From the NCBI RefSeq assembly GCF_900105455.1, contig NZ_FNSF01000007.1, positions 310,001 through 374,000 on the forward strand: a stretch of DNA of 64,000 nucleotides, written 5' to 3'. The translations under genes were made by a program, and so were the position numbers. The DNA is from Tenacibaculum sp. MAR_2009_124. GTDB taxonomy: Bacteria > Bacteroidota > Bacteroidia > Flavobacteriales > Flavobacteriaceae. This document shows, piece by piece, positions 35,946 to 44,554 of the stretch (positions are counted from its first letter, which is position 1; each line of letters starts with the position of its first letter). Below the pieces are notes generated by a model that saw only the letters and a list, made by a program, of their open reading frames with translations, ran no database searches and was not told the DNA's origin.

Positions 35946-37445
35946 CTATTCTTCTATAAATTGGAAAGCTCCAATATCTATTGAAGTGGTTCTTGAATTT
36001 CCTTCAATGTCTTCTGTTAGTGGAGTGAAGTTACCACTACCGATAGCATCACTATTAAATAGTATTGAAAACATGTTTTCGAATGGATTTTCAAAATCGG
36101 GAAGTCCGTTAATAATGTTATTTTGATAGTGAGATGTATCGCTAAGGTTTAGTTCTTCCACATTTGAATAAACGTTGTTTAAATCATTAAATTGAATTAA
36201 ACAATGGTTAAGGTTGTAATTAAAAATAGTAGTCCCTATTTTATCAAATATTAACTCAATATTGTTGTTTCCTTCAATAATGGTGTTAGAGAAGTTAGCT
36301 TCTATTAAATCTTTTACGTCAGTTACTTCTTCGTTACTATTATTTTTAAAAGTATAATGGTTGTTGATAATAACAGAAGGAAGTTGTCGGAGACTGTTGT
36401 TCCAATAATTGGCAAAAGTGGCATGATTAAAATTGTACTTACCGCCATGAGTGCAAGCTAAAGAAGATTGTCCAGCACTTCCGATAACCAAATTATTACC
36501 TATAATGTTAGTGTTTCTTGCAAACAGCCCATAAGCGGCGCAATCGTATATCTCTGTATTAAGTAGGGTAATTGAAGGAGTATCTGACAACCCTTCCACT
36601 AATGTTCCGACTACAGCATTTTTTATCACAACATTAGAAAATATATTATTTATACTACCATTTCTAATCCAAATAGTTCCCCATTGACCAGGAACTCTGT
36701 CAAATTGATGTTCCAATCGATCTCCTTGAAAAGTAATCTTTTGTTCTAAAGTACCATTGGCAGTTAAAGTAGCATTGTTATCAACTATAAGTCCAGAATT
36801 ATTATGAAAGTGAATATTAGTACCTTTTTCAATAGTTAATGTTTTGCCTGAAGGCACTGCAGCATAACCATAAATTACGTAGGGCTTATCTGCTGAGAAG
36901 TTCAATTCCTCATCAGTTAAGTATCGCCCTTGTATATTAGTTTCTTCACCGTTAATAGTTAGGGTTTCTATTTCTAAACCAGTTCTATTCGGGAAGATAA
37001 AATTGGCATCTTGAACAAGAGTTACTAAATCTACACTTTGTTGGTTATTACCATTATCAAAGAGAATTTTATCTGTATACAAAGGATCAGTAATTGAGCT
37101 GAAATCAACAGTAGTTTCTACAAAAATGAATATACTGTCTCTGGCTAAAATATCAATTTGCTCGAATTCTTTTCCTGGAATTCCATCAACGTTTAATCTA
37201 TAGCTTGATGTAGTTCCGTTTTCAAGTTTTATAGAAGGAATAGTAATAGCATTATTACTTCTATTATATATTTTTAAATTATAAGTTGAAGATCCTATAT
37301 TACTAAAAATCGTATCCAAAAAGATAGTATCTTTTGAAAATTCTAGACTCCCAAAATTAGGTATAGTCTCAAAATCTTTTCTGCAAGAGCCAGCAGAAAA
37401 AATGAATATAACAGCAACGACAATTAATAAAGTAGATCTCATCAA
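35946..37445 (-). CDS. Beta-helix-type exported lipoprotein
   Basis: 499-residue lipoprotein with lipobox SAGSC (Cys21). The first ~150 residues form a beta-sandwich with FGSLEFSKDTIFLDTIFSN, a pattern seen in other flavobacterial lipoproteins. The remainder (about 200-480) has short repeating strands with paired N and G (ATLTANGTLEQKITF, NTNIIGNNLVIG), consistent with a right-handed parallel beta-helix, and closes with DIGAFQF as in polysaccharide-lyase-like beta-helix proteins. No catalytic residues could be picked out. It may be a surface-exposed binding or structural protein. Confidence 0.78.
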   Translation of the reverse strand: MMRSTLLIVVAVIFIFSAGSCRKDFETIPNFGSLEFSKDTIFLDTIFSNIGSSTYNLKIYNRSNNAITIPSIKLENGTTSSYRLNVDGIPGKEFEQIDILARDSIFIFVETTVDFSSITDPLYTDKILFDNGNNQQSVDLVTLVQDANFIFPNRTGLEIETLTINGEETNIQGRYLTDEELNFSADKPYVIYGYAAVPSGKTLTIEKGTNIHFHNNSGLIVDNNATLTANGTLEQKITFQGDRLEHQFDRVPGQWGTIWIRNGSINNIFSNVVIKNAVVGTLVEGLSDTPSITLLNTEIYDCAAYGLFARNTNIIGNNLVIGSAGQSSLACTHGGKYNFNHATFANYWNNSLRQLPSVIINNHYTFKNNSNEEVTDVKDLIEANFSNTIIEGNNNIELIFDKIGTTIFNYNLNHCLIQFNDLNNVYSNVEELNLSDTSHYQNNIINGLPDFENPFENMFSILFNSDAIGSGNFTPLTEDIEGNSRTTSIDIGAFQFIEE

Positions 37446-37498
37446 AATATTTTAGAAGAAAGGTTTAATGGTTCTAAAATAACAATTTAAAACAGAAA

Positions 37499-38542
37499 TT
37501 ATTGTTTAATTATTTCTATTTCAAATAATTTATTCCAGTTTTTTCCAGTAACGAACATCCTATTATTCTCTTTGTCGAAAGCAATTCCGTTTAAAACTTC
37601 GTCTTCATCGACTAAACTTTGAGTTTTTTTCATTTCCTCAACCAAACCAGTTAAGTTAATTATTCCTTCAACAATACCGTTTTCAGGATTTATAATAGCG
37701 ATTAAAGGTTTTTTCCAATAATTTGCATAGATTTTGCCGTTAATAAGTTCTAGTTCGTTTAATTCTTTTATCGTGAGTTTGTTGGTGTATACTTGAATAT
37801 TTCTCTTTTCTTTTTGATCACTTGGATTTAAGAACCAGATTTTATTAGTTCCGTCAGATTTGATTAACTCGTTATCGTTATGAGTTAACCCCCAACCTTC
37901 ATTACTTTTGTTGTAATTAAAGCTGCCAATTTTCTCGAAAGTATCTAGTGAATAGATAAAACCTTTACGTGCTTGCCAAGTAAGCCAGTAAATTTTATTA
38001 TCAAAAATAGTCATACCTTCTCCGAAGTACTTTTTATCTAAATTGATTTGTTGAAGAACTTTTCCAGTTTTTAATTCAACTTTTCTTAAACTCGATTTAC
38101 CTCTTCTACCAGTGGTTTCATATAAGAATCCATTGTGATATTCTAGCCCTTGGGTATATGCTTTGTTATCATGTGGGTACGTGTTTACTATTTTGAACTT
38201 GTATGAAGTGTAACGTTTATCCGCAAAAACCTCAATAGAATTATTTAATTTTTTCGACTTATTTGGATAAAAAGCGATGGCGGTAATCAAATGCTTTCCA
38301 ACACCAAAATCGGAAGTGTTAAAAGAAACTTTTGTTTCATTTTTATTGACTCTTTTCTTATTAACATAAATGTGAACTGAATCAATTTTATTTCCTTTTA
38401 ATTGTTCAAATTCAATATTTGCTTTTGCTCCTAGGTTAGCTTTTTTAGTGGTGTTAAGCTTAAATTTATAATTATTTTCACTGCAAGAAGTTAATAGTAT
38501 ACCAGCTAAACAGGTAAAAGCAAGATATTTATAAATGTTCAT
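37499..38542 (-). CDS. Glutaminyl-peptide cyclotransferase (glutamine cyclotransferase family)
   Basis: 347-residue lipoprotein with lipobox LLTSC (Cys20). A N-terminal ~100 residue Ig-like domain is followed by a five-bladed beta-propeller of the plant/bacterial glutamine cyclotransferase family: YPHDNKAYTQGLEYHNGFLY, ETTGRRGKSSLRKVEL, GEGMTIFDNKIYWLTW and ELELINGKIYANYW are family signatures including the acidic residues near the active site. It converts N-terminal glutamine of exported peptides to pyroglutamate in the periplasm or on the surface. Proteins secreted by the T9SS in Bacteroidota often carry N-terminal pyroglutamate. Confidence 0.88.
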   Translation of the reverse strand: MNIYKYLAFTCLAGILLTSCSENNYKFKLNTTKKANLGAKANIEFEQLKGNKIDSVHIYVNKKRVNKNETKVSFNTSDFGVGKHLITAIAFYPNKSKKLNNSIEVFADKRYTSYKFKIVNTYPHDNKAYTQGLEYHNGFLYETTGRRGKSSLRKVELKTGKVLQQINLDKKYFGEGMTIFDNKIYWLTWQARKGFIYSLDTFEKIGSFNYNKSNEGWGLTHNDNELIKSDGTNKIWFLNPSDQKEKRNIQVYTNKLTIKELNELELINGKIYANYWKKPLIAIINPENGIVEGIINLTGLVEEMKKTQSLVDEDEVLNGIAFDKENNRMFVTGKNWNKLFEIEIIKQ

Positions 38543-38602
38543 AATGAAATGATATTTGTTTTCAAGTTTATTTTTGACCCTACAAATTAAAACAATTTAT
38601 TG

Positions 38603-38632
38603 TTTGGAAATTAAAAAAAAGGGTTAAATTTG
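38603..38632 (+). promoter_or_regulatory. Strong rpmE2 promoter (TTTG-N18-TAAATTTG)
   Basis: TTTG (38603-38606) and TAAATTTG (38625-38632) are separated by 18 nt and both match the Bacteroidota consensus. It lies 100 nt before the rpmE2 ATG, leaving room for a long leader. Confidence 0.7.
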
Positions 38633-38634
38633 CA

Positions 38635-38700
38635 CCTTCAAATAGCCATTGCAGGTTTTTGATTTTTGTGAAGGCGTTTAAAGCTTTACCAACTTTAAAC
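38635..38700 (+). promoter_or_regulatory. Possible structured L31 mRNA leader
   Basis: The ~95-nt leader of rpmE2 can form an 8-bp hairpin GTTTAAAG (38676-38683) / CTTTAAAC (38693-38700), plus a longer-range CCTTCA (38635-38640) / TGAAGG (38669-38674) pair. L31 genes in other phyla have autoregulatory leaders; whether this one does is inference. Confidence 0.35.
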
Positions 38701-38732
38701 AATTTGATTATAAAATTTAAAGTAATATTAAG

Positions 38733-38984
38733 ATGAAAAAAGGTATACACCCAGAAAATTATAGATTGGTTGCATTCAAAGATATGTCAAACGGAGATGT
38801 ATTTATTACTCGATCTACTGCAAATACAAAAGAAACATTAGAATTTGAAGGAGAAGAGTATCCATTAATTAAATTGGAAATTTCTAGAACATCTCACCCT
38901 TTCTATACTGGTAAGTCTAAGTTAGTTGATACTGCTGGACGTATTGATAAATTCAAAAACAAATACGCAAAATTCAAGAAATAA
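38733..38984 (+). CDS. rpmE2: 50S ribosomal protein L31 type B
   Basis: 83-residue L31 type B (zinc-free form). It starts MKKGIHPENYRLVAFKDMSN, the family opening, and continues with EEYPLIKLEISRTSHPFYTG; it lacks the CxxC pairs of zinc-binding L31. A terminator follows 22 nt after the stop, so it is a monocistronic unit with its own strong promoter and a long leader. Confidence 0.97.
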   Translation: MKKGIHPENYRLVAFKDMSNGDVFITRSTANTKETLEFEGEEYPLIKLEISRTSHPFYTGKSKLVDTAGRIDKFKNKYAKFKK

Positions 38985-39005
38985 TTTGAATTTTTTACAA
39001 TATAT

Positions 39006-39033
39006 AAGCTCTGATTATTTCAGAGCTTTTTTT
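39006..39033 (+). terminator. Intrinsic terminator of rpmE2
   Basis: Stem AAGCTCTGA (39006-39014) / TCAGAGCTT (39020-39028), 5-nt loop, followed by a T tract to 39033. Confidence 0.88.
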
Positions 39034-39075
39034 ATGCAATAAAACTTGTATTTTTAGCTTCTAAAACTTGATTAT

Positions 39076-40587
39076 ATGAGAGATACAATACTAGCTGTGG
39101 TTATTGGACTTAACATTTTATGTGGAGTGTTAACTTTTTTTATACCTGAGATGGGGAACTTTATTTTGTTAACTATTTCTACTATTTTTACCTTACTAGC
39201 ATTGTTTGATGCCTTTGTTCAGAAAAAACATTCATTGATGCGCGCTTTTCCTATTGTGGCAAGATTGAGATGGGTTTTTGAAGAAGAACGTGAAAAAATT
39301 CAACAATACTTTATTGAAGATGATTTAAATGGAACTCCCATTAACCGCGAAAAAAGAAGTATTGTCTATCAGAGATCTAAAAAAGAAATTGAAACGATAC
39401 CATTTGGTACTCAGCATGATGTTTATGCAAAAGGGTATGAGTTTGTGAAGCATTCATTGTTTCCAACTGATCATCATCATATTGAAGGTGAGAGAATTCT
39501 AATAGGTTCGGATAAATGTTCTCAAAAATATAATGCATCTATAATAAATATTTCAGCCATGTCATTTGGTTCATTAAGTAAAAATGCAATCATGGCTTTA
39601 AATCAAGGAGCAAAACTTGGAGATTTTGCTCATAATACTGGCGAGGGTGGAATTTCACCTTATCATTTACAAGGCGGAGATTTGATATTTCAAGTAGGAA
39701 CTGGATATTTTGGAGCTGGAGAAACGAAAAATGGAAAGAGAGTTTTTAATGATGAGATTTTTAGAAATAATGCAATAAGGCCTGAAGTGAAAATGATAGA
39801 AATTAAATTTTCACAGGGTGCAAAGCCTGGGCATGGAGGGATCTTACCAGCAAAAAAAAATACTGAGGAAATTGCTAAAATACGAGCGGTTAAACCATAT
39901 ACAAGAGTTGATTCTCCTCCTAGCCATTCATCCTTTTCAAATTTTACTGAGATGATTGAGTTTATTCAAAAGGTAAGGGAGTTGAGTAATGGAAAACCTG
40001 TAGGTGTTAAATTGTGTGTTGGGAATACTGATGAAATAGAAGCTATGATTAAGGAGTTTTCGGATTCAAATAATTACCCTGATTTTATTGCTGTGGATGG
40101 AGGTGAAGGAGGTACAGGGTCGGCTCCTTTAGAGTTTACAAACTATATTGGAACTCCATTGATTGAAGGACTTGTTTTTATCAATAAAACATTGAAAAAA
40201 TATGGATTAAAAGATCAGATCAAAATTATGGCCAGTGGAAAAGCTGTTGATGCATTCGATGTTGTGAAGTACTTGGCGCTTGGAGCTGATGTAATAGGTA
40301 TGGCACGAAGTTTTATGCTTAGTCTGGGATGTATTCAAGCACGTGAGTGCAATTTAGATACATGTCCTGTTGGTGTGGCTACTCAAGATGATGATTTAGT
40401 TGAAGCGCTAGTAGTGAAGTATAAAAATGAAAGAGTACAAAATTACCATCAAAAAACAGTTTCTGCGGTAAAGGAAATGGTTGCAGCTATGGGGAAAGAC
40501 TCTATATCTAAATTAGAAGCTCAAAATGTATTTAGAAGAGATAAGAGTGATAAAATTTCTCCGTTGGATGAGATATATTATAATTAA
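39076..40587 (+). CDS. FMN-binding glutamate-synthase-like protein
   Basis: 503-residue protein carrying the FMN-binding barrel of glutamate synthase (GltB central part) without the amidotransferase domain. Two N-terminal membrane helices (about 4-45) should anchor it to the inner membrane with the barrel in the cytoplasm. Family signatures: GEGGISPYHLQGGDL, GAKPGHGGILPAKK, FIAVDGGEGGTGSAP, and CNLDTCPVGVATQ near residue 430, which in GltB places cysteines for the iron-sulfur cluster. It lacks the glutaminase and NADPH parts, so it is not a complete glutamate synthase; the true donor and product are unknown. It is followed 13 nt later by rlmG. Confidence 0.88.
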   Translation: MRDTILAVVIGLNILCGVLTFFIPEMGNFILLTISTIFTLLALFDAFVQKKHSLMRAFPIVARLRWVFEEEREKIQQYFIEDDLNGTPINREKRSIVYQRSKKEIETIPFGTQHDVYAKGYEFVKHSLFPTDHHHIEGERILIGSDKCSQKYNASIINISAMSFGSLSKNAIMALNQGAKLGDFAHNTGEGGISPYHLQGGDLIFQVGTGYFGAGETKNGKRVFNDEIFRNNAIRPEVKMIEIKFSQGAKPGHGGILPAKKNTEEIAKIRAVKPYTRVDSPPSHSSFSNFTEMIEFIQKVRELSNGKPVGVKLCVGNTDEIEAMIKEFSDSNNYPDFIAVDGGEGGTGSAPLEFTNYIGTPLIEGLVFINKTLKKYGLKDQIKIMASGKAVDAFDVVKYLALGADVIGMARSFMLSLGCIQARECNLDTCPVGVATQDDDLVEALVVKYKNERVQNYHQKTVSAVKEMVAAMGKDSISKLEAQNVFRRDKSDKISPLDEIYYN

Positions 40588-40600
40588 AAATTAAGGTTAA

Positions 40601-41686
40601 TTGGTTTTAGATATACATAAAGAAAGTTTTTTATTAGAAAGATATCCTCAAACTAAGGACAATAATTTACGGGCTTGGAGTAATGCCGAATTAATGGCTT
40701 TGGATTATGTCAAAGACTATGATAGTAAAACAATTCATACGTTTAACGATCGATTTGGGGTTTGGAGTTGTGTTTTGAATAAATTGGATGTCCGTGTAAT
40801 AATAACTCATGCTAGTCAGCAAAAAGCAATAGTTCAAAATTTAGAAAGGAATTCACTTGATTCGAAAGTTTCGTTCTTGGATCCATTGGAGGATTACAAG
40901 CGGGTTGATTTAGCTTTGATAAAAACCCCTAAGTCTTTAGAGCTTTTTGAGTTGTTTCTGTATAATATTCATAGAAGCGCACATGAAAATACTGAAGTAA
41001 TATGTTGTTTTATGACCAAGCATTTTTCAAAAAGTATGTTGGAAATAGCAGAGTTGTATTTCGAAACTACTGAGCAAACAAAAGCTTGGAAGAAAGCAAG
41101 GTTATTAATTTTAAAGAAGCCTAAAAAAGATATACTGGCTAAAGAATTAGTAAATCGCATTGAATTTGATGGAAATCTATTTTTGCAATACTATGGTGTG
41201 TTTTCTTCAAGTAGAATTGATATTGGTACGAAATTCTTTCTTGAGAATATCAACATAAAAAATACCGAAACCAGAGTGCTTGATTTGGCTTGTGGTAATG
41301 GTGTGATAGGTTATGTAGTAACAGAGCAAAATCCAGAAGCGGAAGTTACTTTTATTGACGATTTTAGCTTAGCTATAGAGTCTGCTAAAATTAATTTAAA
41401 CAATAAGAAGGCTGTATTTATATGTAGTGATACCATTATTGATCTTAAAGGAAAAGAGTTTGATGTTGTTCTTTCTAACCCACCATTTCACTTCGAATTT
41501 GAAAATAATATAGAGGTAAGTTTATCTCTATTTGAAATGGTTTGTGATTGTTTAAAAAAAGAAGGTCGCTTTGTTTTGGTAGCCAATAAACATTTGAATT
41601 ATAAAACTCATCTGAGTAAAATATTCAACTCAGTTGAAGTGATAAAAGAGAATAAGAAATTTATGATTTATGAATGTTTAAAATAG
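40601..41686 (+). CDS. rlmG: 23S rRNA (guanine-N2)-methyltransferase RlmG-like
   Basis: 361-residue methyltransferase resembling E. coli RlmG (G1835 of 23S rRNA) over its whole length. The N-terminal pseudo-domain has LERYPQTKDNNLRAWSNAE, KTPKSLELFE and TKAWKKARLL. The active C-terminal domain has FSSSRIDIGTKFFLENI, motif I VLDLACGNGVIG and the NPPF target-base motif (SNPPFHFEF), which marks adenine or guanine exocyclic-amine methylation. The start is TTG at 40601, 13 nt after the previous stop; no upstream ATG exists in the short gap and the first conserved residues begin at about 14. The family is best known in gammaproteobacteria, so the rRNA position methylated here is an inference. Confidence 0.82.
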   Translation: MVLDIHKESFLLERYPQTKDNNLRAWSNAELMALDYVKDYDSKTIHTFNDRFGVWSCVLNKLDVRVIITHASQQKAIVQNLERNSLDSKVSFLDPLEDYKRVDLALIKTPKSLELFELFLYNIHRSAHENTEVICCFMTKHFSKSMLEIAELYFETTEQTKAWKKARLLILKKPKKDILAKELVNRIEFDGNLFLQYYGVFSSSRIDIGTKFFLENINIKNTETRVLDLACGNGVIGYVVTEQNPEAEVTFIDDFSLAIESAKINLNNKKAVFICSDTIIDLKGKEFDVVLSNPPFHFEFENNIEVSLSLFEMVCDCLKKEGRFVLVANKHLNYKTHLSKIFNSVEVIKENKKFMIYECLK

Positions 41687-41706
41687 TATTTCAAAGCATA
41701 AAAGCC

Positions 41707-42375
41707 TTATAGAAAAATTGCTAATCCAAAAACTAAGTTTTCTGAATTGAAGTCTAAATCGAAATTGTTAGACGTGACTTGTTGATAAGGGTTATCTGAT
41801 ATTGTGGTAGCGATGTTGTATGTTAAAAAACCAAAACTAGCCTCAAAGGCTATTTTTTTTGTTAGAAAAAAAGTTATTCCTGGTCGCACTCCTAATTCGT
41901 AAATATCCGAGATGTTGTTGGTTATAAGATATTCATTTGGAAATGTTTGAATACTTTCTATATTCTTTTTGATATGAGAGTACCTTAGCTCTCCTTGCAA
42001 GGAAAATAATAGTTTTTTGTCAATATTGAAGAATTTTTTTAAGAAGGCAAAAACGCTATAAGAGTTGTATTGTTTGTTATATGTGAAGTTACTGCCATTA
42101 AAATTTTCATTATCATTATGAGTTATACTTCCACCTGCACCAATGGCTAAATTATCATTAAAAAAATAACCGAATTTAGGAGAGATGCTATATCCGAAGG
42201 TTTTACTTTCTGGAGATCTGTCAACATTATTTATATTTCTATTTTCAGAGGTAAGAGCTAATCCTCCTGATATATAAAAGTCACCACGGTAAATTGTTGT
42301 GACCTGTCGTCCAATTTGGCAATAGGAGTTTGTAGATAAAAATAATGGTATAGCAATTAATAATAGTCTTTTCAT
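41707..42375 (-). CDS. Outer membrane beta-barrel protein (porin-like family)
   Basis: 222-residue protein with a signal peptide ending NSYCQ (residue 20) and an eight-stranded OmpA/OprF-like barrel pattern: alternating strands with GYSISPKFGYFFNDNLAIGAG, turns rich in asparagine, and a C-terminal FGLAIFL. It belongs to the small outer-membrane-barrel families common in Bacteroidota; ligand and role are unknown. Single gene between rlmG (convergent) and the lipoprotein gene at 42550. Confidence 0.82.
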   Translation of the reverse strand: MKRLLLIAIPLFLSTNSYCQIGRQVTTIYRGDFYISGGLALTSENRNINNVDRSPESKTFGYSISPKFGYFFNDNLAIGAGGSITHNDNENFNGSNFTYNKQYNSYSVFAFLKKFFNIDKKLLFSLQGELRYSHIKKNIESIQTFPNEYLITNNISDIYELGVRPGITFFLTKKIAFEASFGFLTYNIATTISDNPYQQVTSNNFDLDFNSENLVFGLAIFL

Positions 42376-42397
42376 AAGACCGATTTTAAATTTATTG

Positions 42398-42405
42398 CAA
42401 AAATA
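42398..42405 (-). promoter_or_regulatory. Candidate -7 box TATTTTTG for the beta-barrel gene
   Basis: Exact TAnnTTTG on the minus strand, 22 nt before the ATG at 42375. No TTTG at the ideal -33 distance. Confidence 0.4.
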
Positions 42406-42464
42406 TTTTATTGTTTAGTATGAACCTAATTTTTAAAGGAAAACATAATGGTGTCTAATAAAAA

Positions 42465-42493
42465 AAACAAGCTTCTTGTCAGGAAGCTTGTTT
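42465..42493 (-). terminator. Terminator of the lipoprotein gene at 42550
   Basis: Perfect 11-bp stem AAACAAGCTTC / GAAGCTTGTTT with a 7-nt loop, followed on the minus strand by a T run. Confidence 0.85.
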
Positions 42494-42549
42494 CACGGTT
42501 AAAAAAATAGGTGAAAATCAAAAGATAGTAATAATGATTCCCTATATTG

Positions 42550-44214
42550 TTAATAAACGTCGGATTTGCCTATTTTAAAGTTAAATATTTGTGTATTGGC
42601 TGGATAATATTCTTCTCCGTTGTTTATTACGTTCGATTGACTAGCTCTGCAGTACACAATGTTTGATTCATTGGGAAAAACTAAAGAACTGGTAACATTA
42701 GAGTTTGTTTCAGGAAAGTTAGGGAATTCGAAAATAGTGAATGCACCATGGTAGTCAAAAACTCTATTAAGATCTGCCAGAAATGTGTTTGCTGGACTGC
42801 AAGCTTTTACGGGAGCATCAAATGTTCTTGTAATGTTTAAGTTAAGATCAAGTTGATGATTTTCCCAAAATATGTGTTGTGTGTCTTGTGTAAGGAATAG
42901 TTCGTGAGTTTGATTGGTAACTAGTGATGTGCTAATAGGAGTAGTGTTTAAAGTCAATAAGTTGTTACTAATTGAATATTTATAGAGCTGACCACTATTA
43001 GAACCACTTTTACCACCATAGATTGCGTTATTTAGAAAGCTAAATTTTATACCATTGAAGGTTATAGGGTTTACAATTGGTCCAATTAGTTTGGTACCAG
43101 AATTACCATCATAAATTGTAAATTTAGAACCGTTCATTGCGGGTGAATTGCTGTAACATAGCAAGGTGTTATTCATTGCGATTTCTATTTTTTCAATTCC
43201 CCATCCGTCTGTATGCGTTGTAAATGTTGTGTTTTCTAAATTACTAAGATCGAGCTTTGTAATTTTATCACTTCCAATTTGAGATAAGAAAAGATGAGAA
43301 GCATTTTGAGAGATTACGAAATCTGTAAAAAAATCTTCTTTTAGTATATGAGAGGAAATTTCAAATGTTTCATCTGTTTTGTCGATAACAACAAGTCCAT
43401 AGTCACTAGCAGAGTAGTTTCTATGACCAACAAGTGCATATAATCTTGGTCTGATTGGGTCTTTTATGATTTTTCTTAAGTAATAAGGGAACTCAATGAA
43501 TTCACCTGGGTGCATACTTTCGATATTGCTTCCGATAATATGATCTTTTGGTACTTCCGTTTTTACAACGATTTGATAATTTTTATCTTCAGTAAGAGAA
43601 GCGAAGTCTTTATAGTCATATTCTAAGGTGTTAATATCATGTATTTCAGAAATGGGGGTAAAGTCTTCACTAAATATTTGATAAGAAACAAAATCGTCTC
43701 CATTATACTTCGTCCAATTTAACTTTACTGCCTTACTCGTATTGTTTGCTGTTAATTTAATATTATTAGAAAGCATAATGGAGTCTTTCGAAATAATATC
43801 TTTTCCGTTAATAGACGCCTCAAAATATATGGTATGTAAACCTGTACTAAGGTTTTCGTGAAGATCGCTCTCAAAGTAATTATTAGGAGTACCTTTAAAA
43901 AGGATACCGTCAATATTACTTCTCCACACAATTTCAATATCGGTATTGCTAAGATCTGATGAATTGTTGGAATAATTTACATGGATACTTCCTTGAAATA
44001 GTTTTTTAACTTCAGGATCCTCAAATATTCCATTTACTCCTTGATTAGAAAAAGAGTAGTCTCTTGTTTGAATAGGAGAGTTAATTTTTGCAGAAATATC
44101 TATAATATCTACAGTTTGATCTGGTTCTGTGGGTTCAATAGGGGCCAATTCTTCTTCATGGGCACAACTTCCGAATATTGTTATAAATAACAATAATAAT
44201 GCATGATTTTTCAT
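42550..44214 (-). CDS. Exported lipoprotein with beta-propeller-like C-terminal part
   Basis: 554-residue lipoprotein with lipobox IFGSC (Cys17). After a proline- and glutamate-rich linker (ELAPIEPTEPDQ) comes a ~100-residue Ig-like domain, then a fibronectin-III-like domain with KAVKLNWTKYNGDDFVSYQI (about 165-185). The C-terminal ~330 residues have WD/YVTN-like blade repeats (RPRLYALVGHRNYS; HLFLSQIGSDKITKLDLSN). It looks like a surface-exposed binding protein; no catalytic motif was found. Single gene with its own terminator. Confidence 0.75.
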   Translation of the reverse strand: MKNHALLLLFITIFGSCAHEEELAPIEPTEPDQTVDIIDISAKINSPIQTRDYSFSNQGVNGIFEDPEVKKLFQGSIHVNYSNNSSDLSNTDIEIVWRSNIDGILFKGTPNNYFESDLHENLSTGLHTIYFEASINGKDIISKDSIMLSNNIKLTANNTSKAVKLNWTKYNGDDFVSYQIFSEDFTPISEIHDINTLEYDYKDFASLTEDKNYQIVVKTEVPKDHIIGSNIESMHPGEFIEFPYYLRKIIKDPIRPRLYALVGHRNYSASDYGLVVIDKTDETFEISSHILKEDFFTDFVISQNASHLFLSQIGSDKITKLDLSNLENTTFTTHTDGWGIEKIEIAMNNTLLCYSNSPAMNGSKFTIYDGNSGTKLIGPIVNPITFNGIKFSFLNNAIYGGKSGSNSGQLYKYSISNNLLTLNTTPISTSLVTNQTHELFLTQDTQHIFWENHQLDLNLNITRTFDAPVKACSPANTFLADLNRVFDYHGAFTIFEFPNFPETNSNVTSSLVFPNESNIVYCRASQSNVINNGEEYYPANTQIFNFKIGKSDVY

Positions 44215-44520
44215 TTAAGATTAAGGTTAAGGTTGAACTTTTAGGGGGGTAGTAGCCTTAAACTTTTGATTTGCTAAATTTTAGATAAGAAATTTATTCT
44301 ATTTCTAATATTTACTAGATTTTAGATTGGGTGGATCTAATTTCTTTCCTAAAGATATGAAGTCTTTAAAGTTAACTTGCTCAGTTTTCTTTGAGTGATA
44401 GTAGTTTTTCGGTTAAGAGTGAGTAAGTTAAGGTGAATGGTTTTTGTTCTAGTTGGGCTTTGTGAATTGTTTGATTTATAAGCGATTAGAAGCAATGGTG
44501 GGAGTGGGGTAGAAAAAGAA
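44215..44520. other. Gap upstream of the lipoprotein gene, no gene seen
   Basis: 306 bases between the lipoprotein start and the gcvP terminator. No coding ORF or RNA gene seen. It must hold the promoter of the gene at 42550, but no exact TAnnTTTG was noted. Confidence 0.45.
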
Positions 44521-44546
44521 AAGGAGTAACTTTCAAGTTACTCCTT
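44521..44546 (-). terminator. Terminator of gcvP
   Basis: AAGGAGTAACTT (44521-44532) can pair with AAGTTACTCCTT (44535-44546), giving an effective ~11-bp stem, followed on the minus strand by TTTCTTTTTC. Confidence 0.85.
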
Positions 44547-44554
44547 ATGTATTA

